DNA of 64,000 nt, taken from positions 278,496 to 342,495 of the forward strand of contig JAATGM010000051.1 in NCBI GenBank assembly GCA_015654675.1, in the 5' to 3' direction. Source of the DNA: Planctomycetota bacterium (GTDB taxonomy: Bacteria > Planctomycetota > Phycisphaerae > UBA1845 > UTPLA1). Below are positions 53,860 through 63,045 of this stretch, in pieces. Every line of letters begins with the position of its first letter. The stretch's first letter is position 1. The translations under genes and the position numbers were made by a program. The notes under the pieces are model-generated. The model was not told the origin of the DNA and searched no databases. It saw only the letters and a program-made list of their open reading frames with translations.

Positions 53860-55890
53860 CTACTTGTTCTCGTCGAGCTTCTGCACCAGGCCCGGCACCT
53901 GATCCGCACCGGCCGGCGACTTGATCGACGATCCCTTGAAGTCGTCCCCGATCGGCTCAAACTTGCCCCCAAGGTTGTTCACGAGGAACGCCTCGCTCAC
54001 GGCATAGAACGACATCCGGTTCTCTGGCCGGGCAAATCCGTGGCCCTCGTCCGGGTAGAGCACATACGTCACCGGGATCTTCTTGCCCTGCATGGCATGG
54101 ACAATTTGATCCGACTCGGCCTGATTGACGCGCGGATCGTTCGCACCCTGCCCGATCAGCAGCGGCTTCTTGATCCGATCGACGTAAGTCAGCGGCGAGC
54201 GCTGATTGAGCAGCGACTTGCCGTCATCCGTGCGATGATCGCCGACGCGCTTGGTAAACGTCTCGATCATCGGCTGCCAGTACGGCGGAATCGAGTTGAG
54301 CAGCGTCTGCAGGTTCGACGGCCCGACAATGTCGACGCCGCACGCGAATGTCTCAGGGGTAAACGTCAGCCCGACCAGCGTCGCGTAGCCGCCGTAGCTG
54401 CCGCCCATGATCGCCACCTTCTTCGGATCGGCGATGCCGCTCTTCACGGCCCAATCGACCGCGTCGAGCAAATCGTTATGCATCTTGCCGGCCCACTCAT
54501 GGTTGGCCGAGTTAATGAAGTTCTTCCCGAAGCCGGTCGAACCGCGATAGTTGACGCTCAGAACGGCAAAGCCGCGATCGGCCAGCCACTGATGCGTCGG
54601 GTTCAGGCCCCAGCCGTCGCGCGCCCACGGTCCGCCGTGGACGTTGAGCACCATCGGAATCGGCTTGTCCGGCTTGCCGCTGTTCTTGGGATCGCTCGAC
54701 TTCGGCAGCGTCAGATAGCTGACAAGATCAAGGCCGTCGCGCGACTTAATGATCACCGGGTGCATCTTCGCAAGCGGCGCGCCATCCAGCGCCGGGCGAT
54801 TGGTAAACAGGAAATTCGCCTTCTTTGACGGGCGGTCATACAGATAGAACCGTGCCGGGCCGTCATCCACGACATACGTCACGATCCACTTCTTGTCATC
54901 CAGACTGCGCGAGCCGATGTTCAACTCGCCGTCCGCGACGGTTTTCAGGTACGCCAGGTCGGCCTCGATCGACTTGTCCAGCACCTTCCAGTTCTTGCGG
55001 TCGTACGTAAACGCCACCGCCTGAATCGTCTTCTCCGTCGGATGCGCCAGAACTTCGCCCGCGTCGGCCTTCGAGTCCTCGGCGATCAGCGTCTGCTTGT
55101 TGCCGTTCGAAAGGTCGATCGCCGTCAGCGCCGCCGTGTTCCGGCCGCGACTGTCCAGCATGTAGAGCATCTTGCCCGACTTGTCGAACCCGCCGGCCCC
55201 GCTCGTCAGCGCGTCATCCAGACCGATCTTCGCGAACGACTCGGCCTTTCCGTCCGGCTTCAGGATGAAAATCTCCTGCCCGCCGTCTGGTGTGGACTTG
55301 GTCGCCATGCGGACGTTGCCGTCGTTGTCGATCGAGTAGCCCGCGTATCCATCCTTGTTTTCAAGAACCATCTTGTCGTCGGCGGTCCGGATGTTGACGC
55401 GATGGATGTCGTGGTATTTCTTGTCGCGATTGTTCAGCCCCACCAGGATGAAATCCGGCGTCTTCTCGTTCACGTCCTCGATCCGAGCGGCCACTCCGTC
55501 AAACGGCGTCAGGTCGATCGTCTTGCCGGTCTTCAGGTCCGTCGAATAGACATGCCAGTTCTCGTCGCCGCCCTTGTCCTGGTTGTAGAGAATGTGATCA
55601 TTGGTAAATGCCCACTGATACATCCGAATTCCGCGCTTGTCGTCATGCGTGACGACTTTCGCAGCGTCCGGCTTGTCCGCCGGCGCCACCCAGACATTCA
55701 TCACGCCATTGTTCGGAGCCAGCCACGCCAGCCACCGGCCATCCGGGCTGATCTGCGGCATCGCGCGATCCGGGTTGCCAAAAAGCAGCTTCCTCGGGAT
55801 CAAGCCGTCAACAGTACCGGGTGGGGCGGCCAGCGCCGGCAGCGCGATCCCGCCAATCATGGAAACAAGCAACAGACCGGGACGTTTCAT
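53860..55890 (-). CDS. Secreted S9-family (prolyl oligopeptidase-like) peptidase
   Basis: A 676-residue protein with a signal peptide (LLLVSMIGGIALPALA). The N-terminal two thirds form a beta-propeller (MPQISPDGRWLAWLAPNNG, VRMATKSTPDGGQEIFILKPDG). The C-terminal alpha/beta-hydrolase domain has the catalytic triad Ser498 (GGSYGGYATL), Asp585 (GQGANDPRVN) and His617 (DEGHGF). These are exported oligopeptidases that trim peptides. It is followed by a strong terminator and is divergent from guaA. Confidence 0.94.
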   Translation of the reverse strand: MKRPGLLLVSMIGGIALPALAAPPGTVDGLIPRKLLFGNPDRAMPQISPDGRWLAWLAPNNGVMNVWVAPADKPDAAKVVTHDDKRGIRMYQWAFTNDHILYNQDKGGDENWHVYSTDLKTGKTIDLTPFDGVAARIEDVNEKTPDFILVGLNNRDKKYHDIHRVNIRTADDKMVLENKDGYAGYSIDNDGNVRMATKSTPDGGQEIFILKPDGKAESFAKIGLDDALTSGAGGFDKSGKMLYMLDSRGRNTAALTAIDLSNGNKQTLIAEDSKADAGEVLAHPTEKTIQAVAFTYDRKNWKVLDKSIEADLAYLKTVADGELNIGSRSLDDKKWIVTYVVDDGPARFYLYDRPSKKANFLFTNRPALDGAPLAKMHPVIIKSRDGLDLVSYLTLPKSSDPKNSGKPDKPIPMVLNVHGGPWARDGWGLNPTHQWLADRGFAVLSVNYRGSTGFGKNFINSANHEWAGKMHNDLLDAVDWAVKSGIADPKKVAIMGGSYGGYATLVGLTFTPETFACGVDIVGPSNLQTLLNSIPPYWQPMIETFTKRVGDHRTDDGKSLLNQRSPLTYVDRIKKPLLIGQGANDPRVNQAESDQIVHAMQGKKIPVTYVLYPDEGHGFARPENRMSFYAVSEAFLVNNLGGKFEPIGDDFKGSSIKSPAGADQVPGLVQKLDENK

Positions 55891-56096
55891 TCAGATGCTC
55901 CTTGCAATATGACAGGTATTCGAGTGACTCGGATCAATCTTGGCGGAGTCTCCGGTTGAGTGAGTCCCAACCGTCAGCCCTCCTGACGCTCAACGCAAAC
56001 AGGTGATCGCGCTAACGTCTATTCCGACCAGAATAAGCGAAAATGCCCAACTCCGCCCGGATCGACACAGCCCGCCTTCAACCCCACAATGGCCCT

Positions 56097-57644
56097 ATGC
56101 AACCCACCATCGCCGTCCTCGATTTCGGCTCCCAATACTGCCAGCTGATCGCCCGCCGCGTCCGCGAGAACCACGTCCACTCGCGCATCTTCGCGCCCGG
56201 CGTCAAGTCCGACGCCCTCCGCAAACAAAATGTCGTCGGCATCATTCTTTCCGGCGGACCCGCCAGCACTTACGACCGCGGCGCTCCCACCTGCGACCCG
56301 GCCCTCTTTGACATGGGGCTCCCCGTCCTCGGCATCTGCTACGGAATGCACGTCGGCTGCGAACTCCTCGGCGCCCGCGTCCACGCTTCCCAATGCCGCG
56401 AGTTCGGCCGAACCGCCCTGATTATCTCCCATCCGGACCCGCTCCTCTCCCACGTTCCGCCCGAGACCACCGTCTGGATGAGCCACGGCGACATCGTCAG
56501 CGAGCTACCCGGCGATTTTACCCCGCTGGCCGCCACGCCCACCTGTCCCATCGCCGTCGTCCGCCACGCGAAGCGGCCGTTCTGGGCCGTCCAGTTTCAT
56601 CCCGAAGTCACCCACACCGCGCATGGCGGACAGATCCTCCGCAACTTCCTGTACGACATCTGCGGCTGCAAACCGGTTTGGCGCGCCGACAGCATGATCG
56701 AACAATCCGTCGCCGCCATCCGCGAGCGCGTCCCCGCCGACGCCCGCGTGATCTGCGGCCTCTCCGGCGGCGTCGACTCCAGCGTCACCGCCGCCCTCGT
56801 CAGCCGCGCCGTGGGCGAACGCCTGACCTGCATATTTGTCGACAACGGCCTGCTACGGCTCGACGAGCGCAATCGCGTCGAAGCCACCTTCCGCGGCCAT
56901 TTCAAGATCGACCTGCGCGTCATCGACGCCGCCGACCGCTTCCTCGCAAAGCTCGCCGGCATCGCCGACCCGCAGGAAAAACGCCGCCGCATCGGCCACG
57001 AGTTCATTTCCGTCTTCGCCGAACAGGCCACGACGATCCCCAACGCCCGCTTCCTCGCGCAGGGTACGATTTACCCCGACGTCATCGAGTCCGGCGTCTC
57101 CGAAGCCGGCACCGCCGCCGGCATCAAGCTCCATCACAACGTCGGCGGCCTGCCGCGCGAGATCGGCTTCGAACTGGTCGAACCGCTCCGCGACATGTTC
57201 AAAGACGAGGTCCGTACCGTCGGCGAACTGCTCGGCCTGCCCGACGAGCTGCTCTGGCGTCACCCCTTCCCCGGCCCCGGCCTCGCCGTGCGCATCATCG
57301 GCGACGTCACGCGCGAGCGCTGCGACCTCCTCCGCCAGGCCGACCAGATCATCATCGAAGAGCTCGTCGAGGCCGGCTGGTACCGCAAAGTCGCCCAGGC
57401 CTTCGGTGTTCTGTTGCCCGTCGCCAGCGTCGGCGTCATGGGCGACGGCCGCACCTACGCCGGCCAGTCCGTCATCGCCGTGCGAGCCGTCGAAACCACC
57501 GACTTCATGACCGCCGACTGGGCCCACCTCGATCCGACGGTCCTAAGCCAGATCAGCAGCCGCATCGTCAACGAAGTAAAGGGCATCAACCGCGTAGTCT
57601 ACGACATCTCCAGCAAGCCGCCCGCTACCATTGAGTGGGAATAA
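56097..57644 (+). CDS. guaA: GMP synthase (glutamine-hydrolysing)
   Basis: A 515-residue enzyme that converts XMP to GMP. The glutamine amidotransferase half has the nucleophile Cys81 in [11 protein letters not shown] and the His/Glu pair in [11 protein letters not shown]. The synthase half has the PP-loop motif [14 protein letters not shown]. The C-terminus ends in KPPATIEWE, as in nearly all GuaA. ATG 56097 is chosen because it places the start just before [11 protein letters not shown]; an in-frame ATG at 56043 adds 18 non-homologous residues. The codons are strongly C-ending. Confidence 0.97.
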   Translation: MQPTIAVLDFGSQYCQLIARRVRENHVHSRIFAPGVKSDALRKQNVVGIILSGGPASTYDRGAPTCDPALFDMGLPVLGICYGMHVGCELLGARVHASQCREFGRTALIISHPDPLLSHVPPETTVWMSHGDIVSELPGDFTPLAATPTCPIAVVRHAKRPFWAVQFHPEVTHTAHGGQILRNFLYDICGCKPVWRADSMIEQSVAAIRERVPADARVICGLSGGVDSSVTAALVSRAVGERLTCIFVDNGLLRLDERNRVEATFRGHFKIDLRVIDAADRFLAKLAGIADPQEKRRRIGHEFISVFAEQATTIPNARFLAQGTIYPDVIESGVSEAGTAAGIKLHHNVGGLPREIGFELVEPLRDMFKDEVRTVGELLGLPDELLWRHPFPGPGLAVRIIGDVTRERCDLLRQADQIIIEELVEAGWYRKVAQAFGVLLPVASVGVMGDGRTYAGQSVIAVRAVETTDFMTADWAHLDPTVLSQISSRIVNEVKGINRVVYDISSKPPATIEWE

Positions 57645-57741
57645 CGCGGACGGCGGGTCGGAATTGGTGATCGCTATCGACTCATCCTTTGTTGCAGTCG
57701 TCTCGCGGGTCTGAAGTTTTCGAACAGAGGACGCCTCTACC

Positions 57742-58128
57742 GTGTCGACCGCCCTCATTCTCGCCCATGGTCTGACAGACGCCGAAATCTCCGCCCTGCA
57801 ATCGCTCTCCTTGATCGTGGCAGCGAGTCTCGTTTCACTGGGCTTGCTGATCTTTTCGAAGAAGGCCGCCATCATTGCCGCGTCGCTCACAATTCTGGCC
57901 GCCGTGGCATCGGCGATTCACCTGTGTCCGCCGCAACTGCTTAGGTCGGGCGCAGAATCACGGCCCACACACGCAATTCCGTCGGCCCGTGTGATCGAGA
58001 GTCACGCGGTTTGCGCAGGTCCCGCCTTGCTCGCGCTTGTAATCGCTCTGGCATCGCGAAAACGACGCGTCCCCGGGGCCAATTCAGAGTCCTTCCCGGC
58101 GGAGAATCGAGCCGCCAACTACCATTAG
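57742..58128 (+). CDS. Small membrane protein of unknown function
   Basis: A 128-residue protein from GTG 57742, with AGAGG about 11 bases upstream. It has three hydrophobic segments (LSLIVAASLVSLGLLIF, AAIIAASLTILAAVASAIHL, AVCAGPALLALVIALAS). It has no zinc-ribbon motif, unlike the three following genes. It lies six bases before the next gene, so is probably co-transcribed with the zinc-ribbon membrane group. Not recognised. Confidence 0.55.
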   Translation: MSTALILAHGLTDAEISALQSLSLIVAASLVSLGLLIFSKKAAIIAASLTILAAVASAIHLCPPQLLRSGAESRPTHAIPSARVIESHAVCAGPALLALVIALASRKRRVPGANSESFPAENRAANYH

Positions 58129-58134
58129 GCGCTC

Positions 58135-58551
58135 ATGATCGGCCTTCCGTTTGCGATCGGTGCGACGGTTCTCTCGTTTTATCTGGGCATCGCGGCGCTC
58201 GCACTTCGAACCTCATCCCGAAAAAAATCCGTCCGGATAGCAAGCGTGGCACTCACGGTTGCCTGGGGCGGAGCTCTATATGTGGCGATTGTCGAGTGGA
58301 ACGCCCCCTTCGGCGGCCGCCTCGGCGCGATCGCAATGCTGGCGCTGGCGGCCTTCATGTCGCTACCCGCCCTCGGCGCATGCCTGCCACTGAAACCCGA
58401 AATCGACCCCACCACAGTCTGCGCCAATTGCGGCTACTCCCTCCTCGGCCTGCGCCAGCCGCGCTGCCCCGAATGCGGAACGCCGTTTTCAGCCAAATAC
58501 CTCCGCCCACCGCCAAAACCCGATCCACCGAAAAATCCGGACGACACCTGA
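58135..58551 (+). CDS. Zinc-ribbon small membrane protein, first of three
   Basis: A 138-residue protein with about three transmembrane helices (FAIGATVLSFYLGIAALAL, VALTVAWGGALYVAIVEW, IAMLALAAFMSLPALGACL). A C-terminal zinc ribbon follows: CANCGYSLLGL...RCPECGTPF. The CxxCGYxLxGLxxxRCPECG pattern is frequent in planctomycete genomes, where it marks small membrane or regulatory proteins of unknown role. The two following genes carry the same ribbon, either C-terminal or N-terminal. Confidence 0.75.
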   Translation: MIGLPFAIGATVLSFYLGIAALALRTSSRKKSVRIASVALTVAWGGALYVAIVEWNAPFGGRLGAIAMLALAAFMSLPALGACLPLKPEIDPTTVCANCGYSLLGLRQPRCPECGTPFSAKYLRPPPKPDPPKNPDDT

Positions 58552-58595
58552 ATATCTCCCACCCGGCCCGGCAATATCCCGTGGGAGGACTCATC

Positions 58596-59054
58596 ATGCT
58601 CGCCTGTTGTTGTGGCCCGTCGCCGATTTTGATGCTCGGCGTTTTCGGCTGGATCGTGGGATTGGCGCTGGGTCTACTCGGATTCATTCTCGCCCCATTT
58701 AGCGAAACCGCGGCGCGAATCTTCGCAGGCATTTCACTCTTCGCCTCTGTGCCCGTGCTCATCCTCGGCGGTCTCCTGTTATTTACAGGCGGACTGCGAA
58801 CCATCCTGCCGTCAATTGTCATGTTGGGAACACCACTGCCCGCCGGCATCACCCTCGCGTTCGCGCCGCGATCAACCGACGGCGGCGCAAAACGAGACCC
58901 GTACCGCTGCCGCGTCTGCAACTACCGCCTCCACGGCCTGACCAAGCCGCGCTGCCCCGAATGCGGCGTCGAATTCTCACCGGCTCTGCTTCGGCCGCCA
59001 CCCGACCCGGCCGTTGAACCCGGTGAAAAGAAATCGCGATCCAGGAAGGGTTGA
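58596..59054 (+). CDS. Zinc-ribbon small membrane protein, second of three
   Basis: A 152-residue protein from the ATG at 58596, with GGGAGGA six bases upstream (58583-58589). It starts LACCCGPSPIL and has about three helices (MLGVFGWIVGLALGLLGFIL, IFAGISLFASVPVLILGGLLLF, SIVMLGTPLPAGITLAFA). The C-terminal ribbon is CRVCNYRLHGL...RCPECGVEF, nearly the same as in the preceding protein. The longer frame from 58011 covers other genes and is rejected. Confidence 0.72.
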   Translation: MLACCCGPSPILMLGVFGWIVGLALGLLGFILAPFSETAARIFAGISLFASVPVLILGGLLLFTGGLRTILPSIVMLGTPLPAGITLAFAPRSTDGGAKRDPYRCRVCNYRLHGLTKPRCPECGVEFSPALLRPPPDPAVEPGEKKSRSRKG

Positions 59055-59085
59055 CGTAGACCCACGATCCCGCGCTGATGTCGGC

Positions 59086-59523
59086 GTGCCCGCCGACGAA
59101 GCACATAACTCCCCTCGCTGCCCAACCTGCGGCTATCGCCTCACTGGACTTCGTTCGAAACGCTGTCCGGAGTGCGGCGACGCACTCGACGCACGCGACC
59201 GTTGGTGGCGTGCGCTATGGCTCGCCGACGACAGTCGCCCAGATCGCCGCGCGCGCCGCACCGAAATCGCAATGGGATCGCTCGGCGTCCTGTTCATGAT
59301 TGCGGGCTTCGCGCTATGGTGTATTTCCCCCTCGGACTCAACTGGCGGAACGGTCCTCGGTATTAGCCCCGCCTTCCGATTCCGCGCTGACGGCAGCGTC
59401 CTGATCCTGAGCCTCGCGGCCCTCTGGTACTGCCGCGAAACCGATGAGCCAATGCACATCGTCCTGCCAATCGCCGGCCTTGCCTGCCTGCTTTACGGGC
59501 TTATCTCTTACTTCGTGTTCTGA
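59086..59523 (+). CDS. Zinc-ribbon small membrane protein, third of three
   Basis: About 145 residues from the GTG at 59086; the exact start is uncertain because the frame is open from 59014, overlapping the previous gene. Here the zinc ribbon is N-terminal (CPTCGYRLTGL...RCPECGDALD) and the membrane helices follow (MGSLGVLFMIAGFALWCI, LILSLAALWYC, IVLPIAGLACLLYGLISYFVF). It is thus the same ribbon on the opposite side of the membrane part. Its role is unknown. Confidence 0.65.
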   Translation: MPADEAHNSPRCPTCGYRLTGLRSKRCPECGDALDARDRWWRALWLADDSRPDRRARRTEIAMGSLGVLFMIAGFALWCISPSDSTGGTVLGISPAFRFRADGSVLILSLAALWYCRETDEPMHIVLPIAGLACLLYGLISYFVF

Positions 59524-59541
59524 TTCCGCGATAACAAAATA

Positions 59542-59550
59542 TGCTATAAT
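59542..59550 (+). promoter_or_regulatory. Extended -10 promoter of the ParD/ParE pair
   Basis: TGCTATAAT: a perfect TATAAT (59545-59550) preceded by the TGN extension. No good -35 is seen, as is usual for extended -10 promoters. Transcription would start near 59557, at the edge of the palindromic operator. Confidence 0.6.
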
Positions 59551-59559
59551 TTGACATCA

Positions 59560-59582
59560 GGCCCAAATGCGACATTGGGGCC
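59560..59582 (+). promoter_or_regulatory. Palindromic operator candidate of the ParD/ParE pair
   Basis: GGCCCAAATG (59560-59569) and CATTGGGGCC (59573-59582) are inverted repeats with one mismatch and a three-base centre. The site overlaps the predicted transcription start, as expected for autorepression by ParD or the ParD-ParE complex. GGAG at 59585-59588 then serves the parD ATG. Confidence 0.5.
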
Positions 59583-59595
59583 TCGGAGCAAAGCC

Positions 59596-59868
59596 ATGAA
59601 CGTATCCTTGACCCCCAAGCAAAAGAAGTTCATCGAAAAACAGGTCAAATCCGGCGACTACCAGACCGCCAGCGAAGTCGTCCGTGATGCACTGCGCTTG
59701 CTGGAGAAGCGCGACCGGCAATTTGAGCGGCTCCGACGTGACATCCAGGACGGAATAGATCAGTTGGATCGTGGCGAGGGAATTCCTTTCGATGAAGCAG
59801 CCGTCAGGCGAATTAAAGCGGAAGGCCGGCGCCGCCTGGCAGCATCCCCCCGAAAGCGCCGCGCATGA
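59596..59868 (+). CDS. ParD-type antitoxin
   Basis: A 90-residue protein from the ATG at 59596. The N-terminal part (MNVSLTPKQKKFIEKQVKSGDYQTASEVVRDALRLLEKRD, in pieces) is the ribbon-helix-helix DNA-binding domain of ParD-like antitoxins (CopG/RHH). The C-terminal basic part (RRDIQDGIDQLDRGEG, RRIKAEGRRRLA) would bind the toxin. Its stop overlaps the parE start (ATGA), as in coupled TA operons. A palindrome and an extended -10 promoter lie upstream. Confidence 0.92.
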   Translation: MNVSLTPKQKKFIEKQVKSGDYQTASEVVRDALRLLEKRDRQFERLRRDIQDGIDQLDRGEGIPFDEAAVRRIKAEGRRRLAASPRKRRA

Positions 59869-60164
59869 GCCGCGTCGAATATTCGCCCCTGGCGATGGAC
59901 GACATTTCCGCTGTTTGGGATTTCATCGCGGCGGACGATTCGGCTGCAGCGGACGGATTCATCGAAGAATTGCTCGAGGACTGTAAACGAATCGCACAAA
60001 TGCCCCGAATGGGACGAAAGCGACCCGAATACGGTCGCGTACTGCGAAGTTTTCCGTTCCGCGATTACATCATCTTCTATCGATGCGCATCGTTTGGAAT
60101 CGAAGTGGCTAGGGTCGTCAGTGGATTTCGCGATCTCGATCGCCTCAACTGGCCGAAAGAATAG
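59865..60164 (+). CDS. ParE/RelE-family toxin
   Basis: A 99-residue protein coupled to the ParD-like gene. Family marks are VEYSPLAMDDISAVWDFIAADD at the start, then MGRKRPEYGRVLRSFPFRDYIIFYR, and RVVSGFRDLDRL near the end. ParE toxins inhibit gyrase while RelE members cleave mRNA; which applies here cannot be told. The 4-base overlap with its antitoxin is typical. Confidence 0.92.
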   Translation: MSRVEYSPLAMDDISAVWDFIAADDSAAADGFIEELLEDCKRIAQMPRMGRKRPEYGRVLRSFPFRDYIIFYRCASFGIEVARVVSGFRDLDRLNWPKE

Positions 60165-60234
60165 CCCAAGATCAGCGCCCGAATCGAAGTGGCGTTTTGG
60201 TGATCGGCGCAGCTCGTCAAGGTCCCGACAGCGC

Positions 60235-61356
60235 TTACCGCACCCGCCGCCGAATCAGCACTGCCCCCAACCCAAGCAGCGCGATCGTCATTGGCTCCGG
60301 AACCGGAACCAGTGCATACGCGTGAACCGCGCCGTTGAAAACGCCCGAGCCAACGATGATCCCGCTCTCGCTGATGCTCATCGCCGACGAGGACGTGTTC
60401 GTCGAAAGATCCCAGCCCGATCCGCCCGGAATCAAATCCTGAATGCGATACGTCGAAACGCCGTCATACAGGAACGGAATCGCAAACGCCGATGAAGCCG
60501 TCCCCACCGCCCAGCCGTTCGAGTTCACGCCCCGCGCCGAGCCCTGGCTCGTCCCGATCGGCAGCGGAATCGGCTGAATCCCATTCGCCTGCGTCCAGAT
60601 AAACGGCAGCCCCGATCCCTGGTTCAACATGCTCGAGCCAACCACGTGCCCGGCGTTGCTCACGTCAAACGTCAGCGCCCCGTTGAATCCCGGCAATGCC
60701 CCAACCTCAAACGCCGAAGCCGAACCGATGTCATAGACATAACCGACGTTCCGCGCCGCGTTGTTTGGATCAATACCCTGGCCCACGATCCGACCAGAAT
60801 CATTGATCGAAAACGCCGTCAAAATAAAACTTCCGCCCGGTGTCGTCTGCGTGATAAACGTGCCAGTTCCACCCTGGTAGATCACTCCGCGCTGCAGACT
60901 CCCGCTGTTGGCCGATCCAACTGCGATACCGGACTGATTGATGTCATTCGCATCGCCCAGCGTCTGCCCGGCCGGCAGCGGCAACTGCGAAACCACGCCG
61001 CTGTTCCAGATCAGCGGTAGTCGGCTCGAACCAAACGCGGTTGTTGCCCCGGCGCCGACAATCTGTCCGTTGTCGTTGACGCCATTGCCAACGCTGAACG
61101 GCCGCGACGGTGAAGCCAGACTCGGCAATCCGATCTGCCCGCCGCCCTGCGTCCAGGAGTAAGCATGCGCCGCGCCGCTGTTCGGTAACGAACGCCCGGT
61201 TGCCACGCCGCCCGGGGAGATCCGGTTGCCCTGAGAGTTGGCATCGCCCGGAAGGATCCCGATATCCAAAATGTTGTAAGCCGGCGGAAACGCCAGCGCT
61301 ACGCTCGCGGAACCAGCCAACACGGAAATCAAAGCAACAACAGAAGTGCGACGCAT
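60235..61356 (-). CDS. PEP-CTERM exported protein with HAF-type repeats
   Basis: A 373-residue protein with a signal peptide (VVALISVLAGSASVALA). The body is made of repeats such as GVNDNGQIVGAG, DINQSGIAVGSA, SINDSGRIVGQG and VSNAGHVVGSSM, the HAF-type beta-repeat pattern. The C-terminus is a PEP-CTERM sorting signal: VPEP near residues 352-355, a hydrophobic stretch (MTIALLGLGAVLI) and RRRVR. PEP-CTERM proteins are processed by an exosortase and linked to surface or extracellular matrix. No exosortase gene is in the window. Confidence 0.9.
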   Translation of the reverse strand: MRRTSVVALISVLAGSASVALAFPPAYNILDIGILPGDANSQGNRISPGGVATGRSLPNSGAAHAYSWTQGGGQIGLPSLASPSRPFSVGNGVNDNGQIVGAGATTAFGSSRLPLIWNSGVVSQLPLPAGQTLGDANDINQSGIAVGSANSGSLQRGVIYQGGTGTFITQTTPGGSFILTAFSINDSGRIVGQGIDPNNAARNVGYVYDIGSASAFEVGALPGFNGALTFDVSNAGHVVGSSMLNQGSGLPFIWTQANGIQPIPLPIGTSQGSARGVNSNGWAVGTASSAFAIPFLYDGVSTYRIQDLIPGGSGWDLSTNTSSSAMSISESGIIVGSGVFNGAVHAYALVPVPEPMTIALLGLGAVLIRRRVR

Positions 61357-61528
61357 CTTTCTTCTCCTCGAAATGGAACCGGAAACTCCGGCTCGACAAG
61401 CCGCCGATCATACCGCAATTCACACCCGCCCGACGCCGAATTTTGACCCCATCGCGACTCCGTGCCGCGAATTCGTCGCAAGTCCCGAATCGTTTGCGAT
61501 TTAGACGTCGCAACCGCATTATCTCTAC

Positions 61529-63025
61529 ATGAGCAATCCCACCCTCCGAACCCGCTTCGCCCCCTCGCCCACCGGCTACCTCCACATCGGCGGAGCCCGC
61601 ACGGCCCTCTTCAACTGGCTCCTCGCCCGCCGCCTCGGCGGCAAGTTCATCCTCCGTATCGAAGACACCGACCAGCAACGCAACATCCCCGAAGCCGAGG
61701 CCAAGCTCATGCAGGACATGCGCTGGCTCGGCATCGACTGGGACGAAGGCCCCGACGTCAGCGGTCCACACGGCCCGTACCGCCAGAGCGAACGGCTGGA
61801 CGCCTACCGCGCCGCCGCCGACAAACTCATCGACGCCGGCCTCGCCTACTTCGCCTTCGACACCGCCGAAGAGCTCGACGCCCTCCGCAAACAAGCCGCC
61901 GCCGAGAAAAAGGCCTTCAAATACGCCCGCCCCAACCCGCTCCCATCCCGCGCCGACGCCGATCGCGCCCGCGCCGCTGGCAAGCCCGTCGTCATCCGCC
62001 TCGCAGTTCCCCACGTCGAGATGGTCGTCCACGACGAAATCCTCGGCGACGTCACCTTCGCCGCCGGCGAAGTCGAAGACTTCGTCATCTTCAAATCCGA
62101 CGGCTTCCCCACCTATCACTTCGCCGTCGTGCTGGACGACGACCACATGCAGATCACCCACGTGCTCCGCGCCCAGGAGCACCTCATGAACACCCCCAAG
62201 CACATCTTCATCCAGCGCGCCCTCGGCTTCCGCACCCCGCAATACGCCCACCTACCGCTCGTCTTCAACATGGACGGCTCGAAAATGTCCAAGCGCGACA
62301 AAGCCAAGGACATCGCCGCCGGCCGCCTCCCGCGCGAGATCGACGTCCACGACTTCCGCGTCAGCGGCTATCTCCCCGAGGCCATCGTTAATTTCATCGC
62401 CCTCGTCGGCTGGTCGCCGGGCCAGGACCGCGAAAAAATGACGCGCGACGAAATGACCCAACTCTTCACGCTCGACCGTATCAACAAAACCAGCGGCCGC
62501 TTCGATCGCGACAAGCTACTCGCCATGAACACCGACTACATCGCCGCCGCCACCCCCGCGCGGCTCCTCTCCGGTTTCCGCGACTACGCCGCCGCCACAA
62601 ACTCGCCCCTCGCCGCGCTCGACGACGCAAAACTCGCCGCCGCCCTCGCCGCCTGCAAGGGTTTCCGCACCTTCAAAGACATAGACACCAAAGTCGGCCC
62701 CCTCTTCGCCGCCGACGAGTCAATTACCTTCAATCCCGACGCGGTCGCAAAGACCCTCGCGAAGAACAATGGTCAGGGCTACGCCACGCTCGAAAAACTC
62801 ACCCCCGTCCTCGAATCAGTTGCCACGTGGACGGCCGAGAATCTGGATGCGGCCATCAAGAACTACTGCGAGCAGAACGCCGCAAAAATGGGCGATGTCG
62901 CCCAACCCCTCCGCGTCGCCCTTACCGGCAACACCATCAGCCCCAGCATCGGCGAAACCCTGACGCTCCTCGGCCGGGATGCCACGCTCCGCCGCGTCCG
63001 CCGCTGCCGCGAAACGCGGAGCTAG
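61529..63025 (+). CDS. gltX: Glutamate--tRNA ligase
   Basis: A 498-residue class I aminoacyl-tRNA synthetase. The HIGH-type motif is PSPTGYLHIGGART (about residues 13-25) and the KMSKR motif is at 252-256 (GSKMSKRDKAKD). The helical anticodon-binding domain follows (LPLVFNMDGSKMSK region, then IDVHDFRVSGYLPEAIVNF and LFTLDRINKTSGRFD). It may charge tRNA-Glu only, or also tRNA-Gln in organisms with GatCAB; this cannot be decided here. The start at 61529 places RFAPSPTG near the N-terminus as expected. Confidence 0.97.
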   Translation: MSNPTLRTRFAPSPTGYLHIGGARTALFNWLLARRLGGKFILRIEDTDQQRNIPEAEAKLMQDMRWLGIDWDEGPDVSGPHGPYRQSERLDAYRAAADKLIDAGLAYFAFDTAEELDALRKQAAAEKKAFKYARPNPLPSRADADRARAAGKPVVIRLAVPHVEMVVHDEILGDVTFAAGEVEDFVIFKSDGFPTYHFAVVLDDDHMQITHVLRAQEHLMNTPKHIFIQRALGFRTPQYAHLPLVFNMDGSKMSKRDKAKDIAAGRLPREIDVHDFRVSGYLPEAIVNFIALVGWSPGQDREKMTRDEMTQLFTLDRINKTSGRFDRDKLLAMNTDYIAAATPARLLSGFRDYAAATNSPLAALDDAKLAAALAACKGFRTFKDIDTKVGPLFAADESITFNPDAVAKTLAKNNGQGYATLEKLTPVLESVATWTAENLDAAIKNYCEQNAAKMGDVAQPLRVALTGNTISPSIGETLTLLGRDATLRRVRRCRETRS

Positions 63026-63033
63026 TCGGACGA

Positions 63034-63039
63034 TATAAT
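63034..63039 (+). promoter_or_regulatory. Perfect -10 element just before the nucleotidyltransferase-like gene
   Basis: TATAAT at 63034-63039 lies only seven bases before the ATG at 63046, so transcription would start at or near the A of the start codon. The upstream -35 region (GAAACG) is weak. This would give a leaderless mRNA. Confidence 0.35.
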
Positions 63040-63045
63040 GAGAGC

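Noticed and set aside
53782..54828. A 348-codon plus-strand frame over the S9 peptidase gene
   Set aside because: It is antisense to a gene with a full catalytic triad, and its composition is typical of a shadow frame.
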